The notes: generated from the letters alone by a model not told the origin. DNA of 62,153 bases from Xanthobacteraceae bacterium (GCA_031291445.1 JARLJA010000148.1:1-62153); one strand, 5' to 3'. Shown: positions 1-9,573, numbered from the stretch's first letter. Numbers and translations: made by a program.

Positions 1-117
1 AATGCCGTCCTGGCTGCCGCCGGCTACAACTTCCGCCGCCTCATCAAATGGCTCAGCCTTCTGCTGTTCGAAATCTTCGCTCGCCCCAGCCTCGCACTCC
101 GCCTCAGTCCAACCTGA
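1..117 (+). mobile_element. IS5-like transposase, C-terminal fragment cut by the window edge
   Basis: Frame 1 from base 1 is open for 38 residues to the TGA at 115-117. It contains AVLAAAGYNFRRLIKW followed by a hydrophobic tail. This AAGYN(F/L)R pattern is the usual C-terminal signature of IS5-group DDE transposases. Only the last part of the protein is inside the window, so it cannot be said whether the element is intact to the left. The IS right end should lie shortly after 117, but no inverted repeat can be assigned without the left end. Confidence 0.7.
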
Positions 118-159
118 AATCCAGGTTCTTCACGGCCGACTGACGACGTTCGCGCCAGA

Positions 160-189
160 AATGAAAAGGCCACGCGGCTTGCGCCGCGT
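160..189 (-). terminator. Rho-independent terminator of the porin gene
   Basis: On the minus strand, about 40 bases after the porin stop, ACGCGGC and GCCGCGT (189-183 and 178-172) form a perfect 7-bp stem with a 4-base loop. GGCCTTTTC follows, giving a short U-tract. Position and orientation fit the end of the porin transcript. Confidence 0.6.
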
Positions 190-229
190 TGCCCTGTTCT
201 TGAGAGACGAAACCCTTCAACCCGCCTTC

Positions 230-1918
230 TCAGTTGAACGGATAGTAGCGCAGCGAGAAGAAGGCGATGTTGTTGTTCGGGTTGAGCCCCTGGTTCGGCG
301 TGCCGGCGCCGGTGGCAAGGCCCTGGAACGCGGTCAGCCTGACGTATTCGTACTGCGCGCCGACCCGGACCCGTCCCAGGTTGCCCTTGTAGGCGTCCTG
401 CCAGAAGCCGATGGTGAACTCCTGGGTCTTCTGGACGTCGAAGGTGCAGGTGGTGCCCGCGATCGGGGTGTTGAAGGCGCCGGCCGAGGCCCCGGTGAAG
501 CTCTGGTTCTGGCACCCGTTGTTGACGAAGGCGGCATTGCCCCAGCCGCCCTGGGTCCCGGCGACGGTCCATGCATTGGCGTAGGTCTGATCCTGGCCGT
601 AATAAGCATAGACGTCGTTGCCCGCGAACGGATGGGCGACGGCGCCGACCAGGAAGCTCAGCTCGGTGATCGGGGTGAGCGCGCCGTTCGAACCGACCAC
701 CGCATCAGGCAGCTGGCTCGAGGTGTAGCGGCCGATGCCCTGGCCGTAGAGGATGCTGCCCTGCAGGTCGAGCACCTTCGGAAGCACCGGCAGCAGGACG
801 TTGCCGCCGACGCCCCAGCCGAAGGTGACCTTCTGCGACCAGCTGTTCGGCGACGTGGTGTTGGCGACTTCGTCGGAGAACCAGCGCTGCACGCCGAGCA
901 CTTCGTAGTGGCCGAAGCCCGGATCGAGCGCGAACTTTTCGATGATGTCCGGCGCGACGTCGTTCGAGCACGTGGTGGTGCCGTTGAGGTGCGACGAGCC
1001 GGTACAGCTGTTGTTGATGCTGGTGACGACCGGCGCCGGCGGCGACACCGTCGCGGTGCTCGGCGAGCCCGGGAACACGGCGCCGGGCTGTTCGATCGAG
1101 ACGCCGAACCAGGCCACCTTGTTCCAATCCTCGACGAAGCGGATCTGCGGGTTGCGCAGCCAGTCGAAGCCGACGACGTACTGCGCGTCGATGGTGAGTG
1201 GCACGTTCTCGTCGTTGGGCAGCATGCCGACCCGCTCCTGGGTCATGAGGCTCCACGCCTGACCGGCCGCGATGTGCAGGTGGTAGGTGTCGTTGTCGTA
1301 CTGCGCGAATGCCTGCCGGATGCGCGGCGTGAAGCTGTTGCTCTCGCGGTTGTTGGCGTCGGTCGAGGCGCCCAGGAAGTCCATTTCGTAGTAGCCCTTG
1401 AGGTGCTGGTTCGGGTCGATGTCGCCCGTCGCCTTCAGGGCGATGCGGCTCTGCTGCGCGCTGAACCGGGCCTCGTGTTCGTTGTACAGCGCCGAATTCT
1501 GCAGCGGAATGCCCGGGCTCCCGAACGGCGGATCGCTGGCGCCATTGGCGACTTCGCTGTGCTGGCGCCACGCGCCTTCCATCGCGATGAACGAGCCGGC
1601 GAGCGAGATGTTGACGCTGTCGAACCAGGCCGGCATGGCCTTGGTCGGCATCGGCGTGCGGCCATTGGCGGACGCATTCAGGACCGAGGGCGATATTCCG
1701 CCGGCGTCGGCCGCGGCCTGCTGCGGCGCGGCCTGCTGCTTCATGGCTTGTTTCTTGGTCTGCGCCAGTTCCCGCTGCATGGCGTCCAACTGGGCCTTCA
1801 TGGCACTGATCTGCTTCTGCAGTTGCTCCTCGTCGGCGCGGGCCGGCGCGGCCATGAGATAAGTTGCCCCAAGCACTGTGCCGGCAAGCAACAGGGCTAG
1901 TCTTCCATTGAATGTCAT
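230..1918 (-). CDS. DcaP-like outer-membrane porin
   Basis: A 562-residue outer-membrane protein, probably a trimeric porin of the DcaP-like group for small anionic solutes. The ATG at 1918 was chosen because it starts directly with a signal peptide (MTFNGRLALLLAG, cleavage after ARA near residue 28); the 44 residues possible upstream look non-coding. Residues 29-60 form a Lys/Gln-rich coiled coil (EEQLQKQISAMKAQLD), typical of the periplasmic N-terminal helix of DcaP porins. The rest has alternating aromatic beta-strand texture and ends in FFSLRYYPFN, like a closing barrel strand. The gene is monocistronic, with a long 5' region and its own terminator. The substrate is unknown. Confidence 0.85.
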   Translation of the reverse strand: MTFNGRLALLLAGTVLGATYLMAAPARADEEQLQKQISAMKAQLDAMQRELAQTKKQAMKQQAAPQQAAADAGGISPSVLNASANGRTPMPTKAMPAWFDSVNISLAGSFIAMEGAWRQHSEVANGASDPPFGSPGIPLQNSALYNEHEARFSAQQSRIALKATGDIDPNQHLKGYYEMDFLGASTDANNRESNSFTPRIRQAFAQYDNDTYHLHIAAGQAWSLMTQERVGMLPNDENVPLTIDAQYVVGFDWLRNPQIRFVEDWNKVAWFGVSIEQPGAVFPGSPSTATVSPPAPVVTSINNSCTGSSHLNGTTTCSNDVAPDIIEKFALDPGFGHYEVLGVQRWFSDEVANTTSPNSWSQKVTFGWGVGGNVLLPVLPKVLDLQGSILYGQGIGRYTSSQLPDAVVGSNGALTPITELSFLVGAVAHPFAGNDVYAYYGQDQTYANAWTVAGTQGGWGNAAFVNNGCQNQSFTGASAGAFNTPIAGTTCTFDVQKTQEFTIGFWQDAYKGNLGRVRVGAQYEYVRLTAFQGLATGAGTPNQGLNPNNNIAFFSLRYYPFN

Positions 1919-2370
1919 GTCGATAACTCGCGTGTGCTGTGATCCCCTCACAGCGCGGCAGGCTATTTTTGCTGAATGACAGATGCATGAAGGGGTGCGC
2001 GCTAATGGAACTGCGATCTCAAATTGAATGCATCGTGATCCGTCGGCCACACTTGCTCGCGCGCTTTTGATGATCTGATCAATGAATGTGATGTGGTTTG
2101 CATACAGCCCGATGGAATAAAAATTTGAACACGGATCTTCGCGGCGCGTAAGCGATGGAACCGAGTCGGAATCTACTCATCGAGAGCGGAACTCTCACAT
2201 CAATCCGATCGGGCGCGAATCGCAGATCGCGCTCGGGAAGCGACTTCGCAAAGCGTGGGTGCGAGGGTTGAGCCCACGCAACACGGGTTCCTTAAGAACG
2301 GCGCGGTTCCGTTGACTTGCAGGCTCAGTCAGGCCCTCGGGACCCGGACCGGTGATCGGATCTCTGCTCC
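1919..2370. other. Intergenic region between porin and LysR gene
   Basis: About 450 bases with no convincing gene. It must hold the porin promoter on the minus strand (an AT-rich stretch lies around 2098-2132). An inverted repeat GCGTGGG/CCCACGC is at 2253-2259 and 2273-2279, downstream of the LysR gene, without a clear T-run. Confidence 0.4.
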
Positions 2371-3225
2371 TCACGCCCCGGGGTCGCGGAAGCAGTCGCG
2401 GATGAAGGCGATCACCGCGCGGGCCGCGCGATCCTGCCGCAGGTGGTTCTGCACCAGAAGCCAGGCCTCGCGTCCGCGCGGCAGCGGCGTCAGGCGCAGC
2501 CGGTCGTCGGACATCAATTCGCGGCACGCATAGTCGGGCAGCACGCCGGTCGCGCGATGGCTGCGCAGCGCCGTGGCGATGACGCGGAGATTGTCGGTGA
2601 CGAGGCGCGCCTGCGGCCGCAGGCCGCGCGCGGCGAGAAACTCCATTTCCGGCGTGTGGTCGAGCTCCGGCGGATAGCAGCACGTCAGCGATGCCGCGAC
2701 GCCGTCGGCGGGCTCGATGAGGTAGAGCCGGATGGTCGCGAGCCTTGCAATGGTGAAGTCGCCCTTGTCCGGCTTCCTCAGGCGGATGGCGAAATCCGCC
2801 TGCCACCGCGAGAACTTGACGTTGTCGCTCGAGGTCAGGAGCTGCAGCGTCATGCCGGGATGGCGGGCGAGAAAGCCCTCCAGCCGCGGTGCCAGGATGT
2901 CTTCCGCCACGATGTTGGTGGCGGCGATGCGGAAGCGGCCGGCGAGCTCGGCGCGGGGCTCGCCGATCCGCGCGATCCGCGCCACGTGGGCATTGATCTC
3001 CTGCACATGGGCGAGGATCTCCTCGCACGGCGCGGTCGGCCGGCGGACGCCGTCGACCGCCTCGAACAGCCGTACGCCGAGCGCACGCTGCATGCGCTCC
3101 AGCCGCCGCGCCACCGTGGTCTCGTCGATCTGCAGCCGCGCGCTGGCCCCGGCGAAGGTGCCCTCGTCCCTGATCGCGGCGATGACGCGCAGGTCGTCCC
3201 AGTTGATCCGCTCGGCGGCCTTCAC
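2371..3225 (-). CDS. LysR-family transcriptional regulator
   Basis: A LysR-type regulator of about 284 residues. The N-terminal winged helix-turn-helix is clear (INWDDLRVIAAIRDEG, then TVARRLERMQRALGVRLFE), followed by an inducer-binding domain from about residue 85. The GTG at 3225 is preferred because GGGAG lies at proper distance before it; an in-frame GTG at 3243 would add six residues but has no ribosome-binding site. The gene is divergent from the isochorismatase-GST pair and shares with it a palindromic intergenic region, so it most likely controls that pair. The effector is unknown. The HTH reads DETTVARRLER, as in LysR subgroups that regulate small detoxification or transport genes. 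Confidence 0.88.
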   Translation of the reverse strand: MKAAERINWDDLRVIAAIRDEGTFAGASARLQIDETTVARRLERMQRALGVRLFEAVDGVRRPTAPCEEILAHVQEINAHVARIARIGEPRAELAGRFRIAATNIVAEDILAPRLEGFLARHPGMTLQLLTSSDNVKFSRWQADFAIRLRKPDKGDFTIARLATIRLYLIEPADGVAASLTCCYPPELDHTPEMEFLAARGLRPQARLVTDNLRVIATALRSHRATGVLPDYACRELMSDDRLRLTPLPRGREAWLLVQNHLRQDRAARAVIAFIRDCFRDPGA

Positions 3226-3284
3226 GTCGCAGGTCTCCCGCACGCGTCATGCGCGCCGCGGGTCTACCATGGCCGGCGGTGACC

Positions 3285-3310
3285 TGCAATTTTGCAGCCG
3301 CCGGCTGCAA
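3285..3310. promoter_or_regulatory. Probable LysR operator
   Basis: TTGCAGCC and GGCTGCAA (3292-3299 and 3303-3310) are perfect 8-bp arms around GCC, overlapped on the left by TGCAA-TT-TTGCA (3285-3296). The sites sit between the divergent LysR and isochorismatase starts, as expected for an autoregulatory LysR binding region. Confidence 0.55.
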
Positions 3311-3386
3311 TAGTCCTGCGTGGATGCCGCCTGGTCCCGGGCTAGGCTGCCGGCCGCGATCCCCTGAACAGCCGGAGCCTTCGACC

Positions 3387-3983
3387 GTGACCACCGCCAA
3401 GACCCTGCTCGAACTCGCCGGCGCCGACCTGCGTCCTCCGCCGCCGGACCAGTCCTGCCTCGTGCTCATCGACCTGCAGAACGAATACCGCGCCGGCCCG
3501 ATCGCGGTCACCGGCGTCGATGCCGCCGTCGCGCGCGCCGCGCGGCTCCTGGCGCGGGCGCGGGAGCGCGGCGTGCCGGTGTTTCACATCGCCCATCTCG
3601 GCAGGGCCGGAGGGATGTTCGATCCCGACGGCGAACGCGGCCGGATCATCGGCGCGGTGGCGCCCGCGGCGGGCGAGGCGGTGATCGGCAAGACCCTGCC
3701 CAACGCCTTCGCCGGCACCGATCTCGCGGCGCGCCTGGCGGCGACGGGCCGCACCGACGTGGTCGTCGCCGGCTTCATGACCCACATGTGCGTGTCGTCG
3801 ACGGCGCGCGCGGCGCTCGACCTCGGCTTCCGCGCCACCGTCGACGCCGCCGCCTGCGCGAGCCGCGATCTTCCCGACGGCCGCGGCGGATCGATCGATG
3901 CCCGCACCGTCCACGAGGTCGCGCTCGCCGAGCTGGCCGATCGCTTCGCGATCGTCGTGCGCGACGGCGACATGCCGTGGTGA
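3387..3983 (+). CDS. Isochorismatase-family cysteine hydrolase
   Basis: A 198-residue cytosolic hydrolase of the isochorismatase/nicotinamidase superfamily. The catalytic triad is visible: Asp29 in LVLIDLQNEY, Lys102 in VIGKTLPNAF and Cys135 in GFMTHMCVSS. The GTG at 3387 has GGAG nine bases upstream and gives the usual family length; the longer open frame upstream would run through the operator region. These enzymes cleave amides, carbamates or enol ethers, and the natural substrate cannot be told here. The gene is followed 18 bases later by a GST gene and is divergent from a LysR regulator, so a small inducible detoxification or degradation unit is likely. Confidence 0.88.
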   Translation: MTTAKTLLELAGADLRPPPPDQSCLVLIDLQNEYRAGPIAVTGVDAAVARAARLLARARERGVPVFHIAHLGRAGGMFDPDGERGRIIGAVAPAAGEAVIGKTLPNAFAGTDLAARLAATGRTDVVVAGFMTHMCVSSTARAALDLGFRATVDAAACASRDLPDGRGGSIDARTVHEVALAELADRFAIVVRDGDMPW

Positions 3984-4001
3984 GGAGCACCGGAGGACGT
4001 C

Positions 4002-4640
4002 ATGCTGCAGCTCTACTTCCATCCGTTTGCATGTTCGCTCGCGGCCCGGATCGCGCTGATGGAGGCTGACGTCGCGGCGCGCTATCACCTGGTGCACTTG
4101 TGGAAGAAGACGGTGGTCGATGACGGCGGCGACTTTCGCTCGGTGTCGACAAAAGGCGCGGTGCCGGTGCTGGTGCTGGAGGACGGCGCGACGCTGACCG
4201 AAAATGCGGCCATCCTGCAGTACATTGCCGATCGCCGTCCCGACCTCGGGCTGGCGCCGCGTCCCGGCGAGCCGCTGCGCTACCGGCTGCAGGAATGGCT
4301 GTCCTTCATCGGCTGCGAGATCCACAAGGCCTTCCTGTTTCCGACCTTCTGGTACGCCGACGACGCAGCCAAGGCGGCGGCGCGGCAGCGGATCGGCAGC
4401 ACGCTCGCGGTCGCCTCGGCGCATCTCGACGGCAATCCGTATCTGGTCGGCGACCGTTTCACGGTGGCGGACGGCTATCTCGCCTGGGCGCTGTTGCTGA
4501 TGCCGCGGGCCGGGATCGACCTCGCGCCGTGGCCGGCGCTGAGCGCGTTTCTCGCTCGCATCCAGGCGCGCCCACAGGTCGCCGCCGCGATCGCGATCGA
4601 GCGGCAGGTCTTCAAGGCGATGGCGAGGGAGTCGGCCTGA
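4002..4640 (+). CDS. Glutathione S-transferase family protein
   Basis: A 212-residue soluble GST. The N-terminal thioredoxin-like domain has a Cys in FHPFACSLAAR (about residue 10), the cis-proline motif GAVPVLVLEDG and the glutathione-binding TENAAILQYIAD. The all-helical C-terminal domain carries the N-capping/hydrophobic staple region in VGDRFTVADGYLAWAL. The Cys and overall layout fit beta-class bacterial enzymes. GGAGG precedes the ATG. It is in tandem with the isochorismatase and probably co-transcribed under the LysR regulator. It could in principle act as a maleylpyruvate isomerase, but it is far from the gentisate genes and lacks the zeta-class SSCS-type start. Confidence 0.85.
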   Translation: MLQLYFHPFACSLAARIALMEADVAARYHLVHLWKKTVVDDGGDFRSVSTKGAVPVLVLEDGATLTENAAILQYIADRRPDLGLAPRPGEPLRYRLQEWLSFIGCEIHKAFLFPTFWYADDAAKAAARQRIGSTLAVASAHLDGNPYLVGDRFTVADGYLAWALLLMPRAGIDLAPWPALSAFLARIQARPQVAAAIAIERQVFKAMARESA

Positions 4641-4770
4641 CGAACGGGTCGTGATCGGCGATCCCGCGCCCGAAGCGGCGAGCGCGGCTTTGCGGTTCAG
4701 GCCGCGGCGACGTCCGGGGCTCGCCGCGGCGCGTCGGCGCAAGGCGGGAGCGACCTGGCCGCGCGGGGGG

Positions 4771-7227
4771 TCAGGCGATCGACTGCCGGCGGTGGGCCGG
4801 TTCAGTGGCGTCGGGCGTGGCTGTGACGGGGCGGGGCGCCCCCACCGCGTAGCCCTGCGCATTGTCGACGCCGATGGCGCGCAGCGCCTCGAGCACGGCG
4901 GAGGTTTCGACCAGTTCGGCGATGGTCTTCTTGCCGGTCGCCTTGCCGACGCGATGGATCATCTCGACCACGGCGCGGTCGAGCGGATCGTGCAGCATGT
5001 CCTTGACGAAGCTGCCGTCGATCTTGAGGTAGTCGACCGGCAGTTGCTTCAGCGAGCTGAACGACGACATGCCGCCGCCGAAATCGTCGAGCGCGAAGCG
5101 GCAGCCGAGCCCGCGCAGCGACTGGACGAACTGGCATGCGGTGGCCAGATTGCCGATCGCCTTGGCCTCCGAGATCTCGAAACAGATCGTGGCGGGGCTG
5201 ATGCCGGTTCGTCGCAGCTGTTCGTCGACGAAGTCGGCGAAGCTGTCGTCGCCGAAGGTACCGGCGCCGAGATTGATGGCGCAGGTGGCGATATCGTCGG
5301 CCCCGGGAAGACCGGCGGCGAGCGCGTCGAGGGCGTGGCGTACCACCCAGCGATCGATCAGGGGCATCAGGCCGTAGCGTTCGGCGGCCGGCAGGAACTC
5401 GGCCGGCGGCACCATCGTGCCATCCGGCTCGCGCAGCCGCAGCAGGAGTTCGATATGCCGGCCGTCGCGCGCCTCCAGGCCGGCGCCGTCGAGCGCGACG
5501 ATCTCCTGGGCCTCGAAGCAGAACAGGTCGTGCTCGAGCGCGTCATGGATGCGGTACAGCCACGCCATCTCGCCGACCCGTTGCGCCAGGTCGACGTCGC
5601 TGGGTTCGTGGACCCGAAGCCGGTTGCGCCCGCTCTCCTTGGCGGCGTAGCAGGCGACGTCCGCCATCCGCAGCGCGTCCGCGACCGAGATGCCGGCCCG
5701 CGACAGGCTGACCAGGCCGATGCTGGCGGTGACCTTGAAGCTGCGGCCGCCCCAGACGAATTCCAGATCGTCGATAGCACTCCGCAGGTGCTCGCCGGTG
5801 ATCGAGGCGTCGTCGGTGGTACAGTCCTGCAGCAGCAGGGCGAATTCGTCGCCGCCGAGGCGCGCGACCACGTCCCGCTCGCCGGCTTCCGCGTGCAGCA
5901 CGGCGGCCACCTCGCGCAGCAGCCGGTCGCCGGCGGCGTGGCCGCAGGTGTCGTTGACGATCTTGAACTGGTCGAGATCGAGGAACATGAGGGTGTGGAC
6001 GGTATGGGCGTCGTTGATCCGCTCCAGCGCCAGGGCGAGCTGGTGCTCGAATTCGCGGCGGTTGGTGAGGCCGGTCAAGGGGTCGTGGGACGCCTGCCAC
6101 GACAGCCGGGCGATGAACTCGTAGTGTTCGGTCATGTCGTGAATGACCACCACCATCCCCGACGGCGCGCCCTCGAAGGCGAGTTCGGCGGCGGCGACGG
6201 AGACCGGGGTGGTGCCGGCGTGGTGGCGCAGCACCAGCTTGGGCCGCGCGCCGGTCTTGCCGGCGCCGGGCTCGCTGATGCGGCCGATCGAGACCGACTG
6301 TTCGCGGCCGGTGTCCTGGTCGATCAGGGTGAGCAGCGACGACAGCTGTCGCCCGCGCGCGGCTTCGAGCCGGCAGGCCAGCAGGCGCTCGGCGGCGTCG
6401 TTCATGTAGTCGACCCGGCCGCCGCCGTCGACCGAGAGCACCGCGTCGCCGATCGAGGCCAGCGTGGTCTGGGCCCGCACCTTTTCATTGTGCAGTTCCT
6501 GCCGGATCTTGCGGCTGCGCGCGCCGACCCGGCGGGAGTACCACACCATCAGCGCGATCAGCACGGCAGCCGTGGTCGAGTTGGCGAAGGTGAGGAGCAG
6601 CTTGATCGCCCGCGATCCGGCGCCCAGCGCTGCCGAAAATGCCTCGGCGCGCGGCGTCAGCCGGCTGTTGATGTCGTCGAGCTGGCGCTTGAACACGTCG
6701 ACCTGCGTTGCCGTCAGCGGCCCGGCGTCGCGGACCAGATGGATCGCCTCGGCGGCGGACGTCAGCTCGGCCAGCCCGGAGTCGGTCGCGACCCACTGCT
6801 CGATGGCTGATGCGATGTGGCCGACACGATGGAAGTTGCGGTAGAGCCAGATCATGTCGGGGACGTCGCCGGCATCGTTGCCACCCTGCAGGAGGCCCTG
6901 TCGCGCCGCCGCGAGCTCGGGCGGGCTGGCGTCGAGCGCGCGCCGCGCCGCGAGGTCGCCGAGCGGGATGGCGATCGCCGTCGCGTAGCGCTCGAAGAAT
7001 TCCGGTTGGCCGCTGGTCAGATAGAGGTCGAGATAGTGGATCGCGTCCTTCTGCGACCGCGACCAGATGCTCTCGGCGCCGACATAGGCCCGCATCGCGC
7101 TCAGCACGTCGAGGCTCAGCCCCGCCAGCAGCGCCTGCGCCAGCGCGACGACCATGAACGGGACCACCAGGCGGTCGAGCTGGAACACGGGGGACGTACG
7201 GCTGAACCAGTTTGAAAGGCGGCGCAT
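4771..7227 (-). CDS. Membrane PAS-GGDEF-EAL protein (cyclic-di-GMP turnover)
   Basis: An 818-residue inner-membrane signalling protein. Order: membrane segment near residues 22-42, extracytoplasmic sensor, second membrane segment near 208-230 ([14 protein letters not shown]), PAS domain near 250-360, GGDEF domain and EAL domain. The GGDEF motif is intact (458-462), but the residues before it read GERD rather than RxxD, so there is no product-inhibition site. The EAL signature reads ELL (593-595), while [20 protein letters not shown] (Asp714-715) and IAELVET are kept. It therefore may make or degrade c-di-GMP; phosphodiesterase activity with ELL is possible but not certain. It stands alone, transcribed away from the acyl-CoA genes. 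Confidence 0.9.
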   Translation of the reverse strand: MRRLSNWFSRTSPVFQLDRLVVPFMVVALAQALLAGLSLDVLSAMRAYVGAESIWSRSQKDAIHYLDLYLTSGQPEFFERYATAIAIPLGDLAARRALDASPPELAAARQGLLQGGNDAGDVPDMIWLYRNFHRVGHIASAIEQWVATDSGLAELTSAAEAIHLVRDAGPLTATQVDVFKRQLDDINSRLTPRAEAFSAALGAGSRAIKLLLTFANSTTAAVLIALMVWYSRRVGARSRKIRQELHNEKVRAQTTLASIGDAVLSVDGGGRVDYMNDAAERLLACRLEAARGRQLSSLLTLIDQDTGREQSVSIGRISEPGAGKTGARPKLVLRHHAGTTPVSVAAAELAFEGAPSGMVVVIHDMTEHYEFIARLSWQASHDPLTGLTNRREFEHQLALALERINDAHTVHTLMFLDLDQFKIVNDTCGHAAGDRLLREVAAVLHAEAGERDVVARLGGDEFALLLQDCTTDDASITGEHLRSAIDDLEFVWGGRSFKVTASIGLVSLSRAGISVADALRMADVACYAAKESGRNRLRVHEPSDVDLAQRVGEMAWLYRIHDALEHDLFCFEAQEIVALDGAGLEARDGRHIELLLRLREPDGTMVPPAEFLPAAERYGLMPLIDRWVVRHALDALAAGLPGADDIATCAINLGAGTFGDDSFADFVDEQLRRTGISPATICFEISEAKAIGNLATACQFVQSLRGLGCRFALDDFGGGMSSFSSLKQLPVDYLKIDGSFVKDMLHDPLDRAVVEMIHRVGKATGKKTIAELVETSAVLEALRAIGVDNAQGYAVGAPRPVTATPDATEPAHRRQSIA

Positions 7228-7492
7228 GGTCGGTTCGAACTCGCGATGGTTTGGTGCGAACGGTCGTTTCGTCGACGCGCTCGCGCGTGTTCAAGTACCT
7301 GCCATGATGGGGGGTGGGACTTAACGGCCGCTCAATTGCATGCAAACGGTGCTGATAACCGGGGCGCGCGGTAAACCCGAGGTAAAGCGATACATTCATG
7401 GTCGAATCAAACTCGACCGGTCGGGCGGCGCACGGAGATTTACGGCATTTTGGCGGGAAAAGGCGGCCGGGCGGACGTGCGCGCGTCCCCAC

Positions 7493-8485
7493 TCAGTCCA
7501 GCACCGGCGGACGCGCCAGCCCCATGGCCTTGAGCTGGGTGGCGAGGTCCGCCAGGCGCGCCTCGCGATAGGCCGCGATGTCGCGCCCGGCATAGTCGAG
7601 AAAGCCCGCGCCGGTGCGCAGCCCGATGCGGCCTTCCGCCATGTTGGTCTTGACGATGTCGGGCGCGGCGTAACGCGCGTCGCCGAGCGCGCCTTCGAGA
7701 TAGCGGCTGGCATAGTAGAGAATGTCGCCGCCGCCCCAGTCGATGAATTCGAGCAGGCCGAGCACGGCGAAGCGGAAGCCGAAGCCGTATTTGATCGCCT
7801 TGTCGACGTCGGCGGCGCTGGCGACGCCCTCCTCGACCATGCGCGCGGCCTCGTTCATGGCCAGCGCCTGGATGCGCGGCACGATGTAGCCGGGCCGGGC
7901 GGCGCAGGTCACCGGCACCTTGCCGATCGATTCCAAGAGCGCGGTGAGCCGCGCCGTGACCTCGGGCGCGGTGGCGGCGCCGGGCGACAGTTCGACCAGC
8001 GGCACCAGATGCGCGGGGTTCAGCCAGTGGGCGTTGAGGAAGCGGCGCGGCTCCTCGACCGCGGGCGCGATGTCGTCGACCAGGATGGTCGAGGTGGTCG
8101 AGGCGATGATCGGCTCGGGGCCGGCGAGGCGCGAGGCGCGCGCCAGGGCCTCGCGCTTGAGCTCGACGACCTCCGGCACGCCTTCGAACACCACCGCCGC
8201 CGCGGGCAGCACCCTCGCGGCCTCGGCCTCGGGAGCGACGCTGACGCGCTCCATCAGGCGGTCGATGTCCGCGGCCTTCAGGTCGGTAAGGCGGCCGAGA
8301 CTCTCCAGCGTGTGCCGGATCTCGGCCAGCGCTTCGCCGGCAAGCGCGGCGAAGGCCGTGGCGTCGCGCGGCTTGAAGTCGACGATCACCACGCGATGCC
8401 CGGCATAGGCGAAGGCGACCGCGATGCCGCGCCCCATCCGGCCGGCGCCGAGGCAGGCGATCGGGGGCCTGGTCGCGGCGCTCAT
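7493..8485 (-). CDS. 3-hydroxyacyl-CoA dehydrogenase family protein (lambda-crystallin/carnitine dehydrogenase-like)
   Basis: A 330-residue NAD-dependent dehydrogenase. The Rossmann site is ACLGAGRMGRGIA near the start; FLNAHWLNPAHLVPLVEL matches the catalytic His/Asn region of the short 3-hydroxyacyl-CoA dehydrogenase group, which also contains L-gulonate and L-carnitine dehydrogenases. The C-terminal helical domain (PGYIVPRIQALAMNEA) gives the normal length of that group. Its ATG overlaps the stop of the upstream opine-dehydrogenase-like gene by 4 bases, so the two are translationally coupled. The pair probably oxidises a hydroxy acid or hydroxyacyl-CoA; substrate unknown. Confidence 0.87.
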   Translation of the reverse strand: MSAATRPPIACLGAGRMGRGIAVAFAYAGHRVVIVDFKPRDATAFAALAGEALAEIRHTLESLGRLTDLKAADIDRLMERVSVAPEAEAARVLPAAAVVFEGVPEVVELKREALARASRLAGPEPIIASTTSTILVDDIAPAVEEPRRFLNAHWLNPAHLVPLVELSPGAATAPEVTARLTALLESIGKVPVTCAARPGYIVPRIQALAMNEAARMVEEGVASAADVDKAIKYGFGFRFAVLGLLEFIDWGGGDILYYASRYLEGALGDARYAAPDIVKTNMAEGRIGLRTGAGFLDYAGRDIAAYREARLADLATQLKAMGLARPPVLD

Positions 8486-9573
8486 CGGAAGCCCTCGCGC
8501 AGCAGCGCCTGCAGGGCCACGGCGTCGAGGTCGCCGAGCCCGAGGCTTTGCAGGGTGCGGCCGCCGTCGAGGAAATTCTCGCCGCAGACGGCGCCGCCGA
8601 TGGCGAGAAACGCGTTCATCAGCGGCGTCGGGACGTTCGCGAGCCGCGCCACCGAGGCGAAGAACGACAGGCCGATGCGCAGGTCCTCGCGCATGTAGCG
8701 GTGTTCGGACAGCACCAGGCGCTCGCGCCAGTCGCCGGAATCGGTCAGGCGGTCGTGGGAGCCGCGGCCGTACATCCACTCCTCGCCCTCCTTGGCGTAG
8801 TGGTGGGCCAGCGGAAAATGCGGGGCGCCGTAGCCGAGCGCGTCGCGCACCGCGATACGCTCGGCGTCGAGCGCGTCGGTGACGCGGCGGATCGCCGGCT
8901 GGGTGCCTTCCTTGTGGATGTCCCAGCGCTCGAAATGCTCGATCGGTCCGGCATTCATCACGATCAGCGGCGGGTGGATGATCGGGCCGGCATTCATCAG
9001 CGCCCCCGACAGCGCGTCGCCGCAGGGCTCGATGGCGCCGGGGAAGGCGTCGGCGATGACGTCGATGGCGTGGCTGGCCTCGCGCAGCGGAAACACCCCG
9101 GTCGGCAGCCGCTTGGCGCGGATGGTGATCGCCACCTCGAAGGCGCCGTGCTTGCGCGCCAGCCACGGCAGCGTGCCGGTCTCGGCGAAGGCGACCCGGG
9201 CGCGGTTGCCGGCGTCGAAGGCCGCCCTGGCGAAGATGAACGAGCCGAACGTCGCCGGCGGCAGGAACACGACCTGGCCGTCGGCGAGGTGCGGCGCGAC
9301 GAGCGCCGCGATCGCGCTCTGGGCGAAGGCCGGTGCCGGGCACAGGATCAATTCGGCGTCCCTGATCGCGGCAGCGATGTCGGTGGTCACCAGCGCCAGC
9401 ACGGCATCATGGCGGCCGCGCGCGTCCTTCACCGTCACGCGGGAGCCGGCAGACTGATGCCGCCGCACCATGTCGGCATCGCGACGCCACAGCCGCACCT
9501 CGTGGCCCTGCATCGCGAAATCGCCCGCCGCCGCGAACGAACCGTTGCCGCCGCCGAGAACCGCTATTTTCAC
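8482..9573 (-). CDS. NAD/NADP octopine/nopaline dehydrogenase family protein
   Basis: A 363-residue oxidoreductase of the opine dehydrogenase family. The N-terminus is a Rossmann fold (IAVLGGGNGSFAAAGD) and the C-terminal half is the all-helical opine-dehydrogenase domain, with repeated NAGPII/NAGPIE segments around HPPLIV and a His in RWDIHKEGTQPA. Family members join or split an amino acid and a keto acid using NAD(P)H. The start is the ATG at 9573. It lies upstream of, and overlaps, the hydroxyacyl-CoA dehydrogenase-like gene. True opine metabolism is only one possibility; many soil bacteria have family members of unknown function. Confidence 0.83.
   Translation of the reverse strand: MKIAVLGGGNGSFAAAGDFAMQGHEVRLWRRDADMVRRHQSAGSRVTVKDARGRHDAVLALVTTDIAAAIRDAELILCPAPAFAQSAIAALVAPHLADGQVVFLPPATFGSFIFARAAFDAGNRARVAFAETGTLPWLARKHGAFEVAITIRAKRLPTGVFPLREASHAIDVIADAFPGAIEPCGDALSGALMNAGPIIHPPLIVMNAGPIEHFERWDIHKEGTQPAIRRVTDALDAERIAVRDALGYGAPHFPLAHHYAKEGEEWMYGRGSHDRLTDSGDWRERLVLSEHRYMREDLRIGLSFFASVARLANVPTPLMNAFLAIGGAVCGENFLDGGRTLQSLGLGDLDAVALQALLREGFR

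Noticed and set aside
2253-2279. Inverted repeat GCGTGGG/CCCACGC as a tRNA fragment or attachment site
   Set aside because: No cloverleaf, no TTCGA-type arm, and no integrase; treated only as a weak hairpin.
4002-4640. GST as the missing maleylpyruvate isomerase
   Set aside because: It is more than 50 kb from the gentisate genes, in a different regulatory unit, and lacks the zeta-class active-site start.
3342-4862. A 506-codon minus-strand frame opposite the isochorismatase and GST genes
   Set aside because: Low-complexity Arg/Ala-rich translation typical of antisense frames in GC-rich DNA; no motif or ribosome-binding site.
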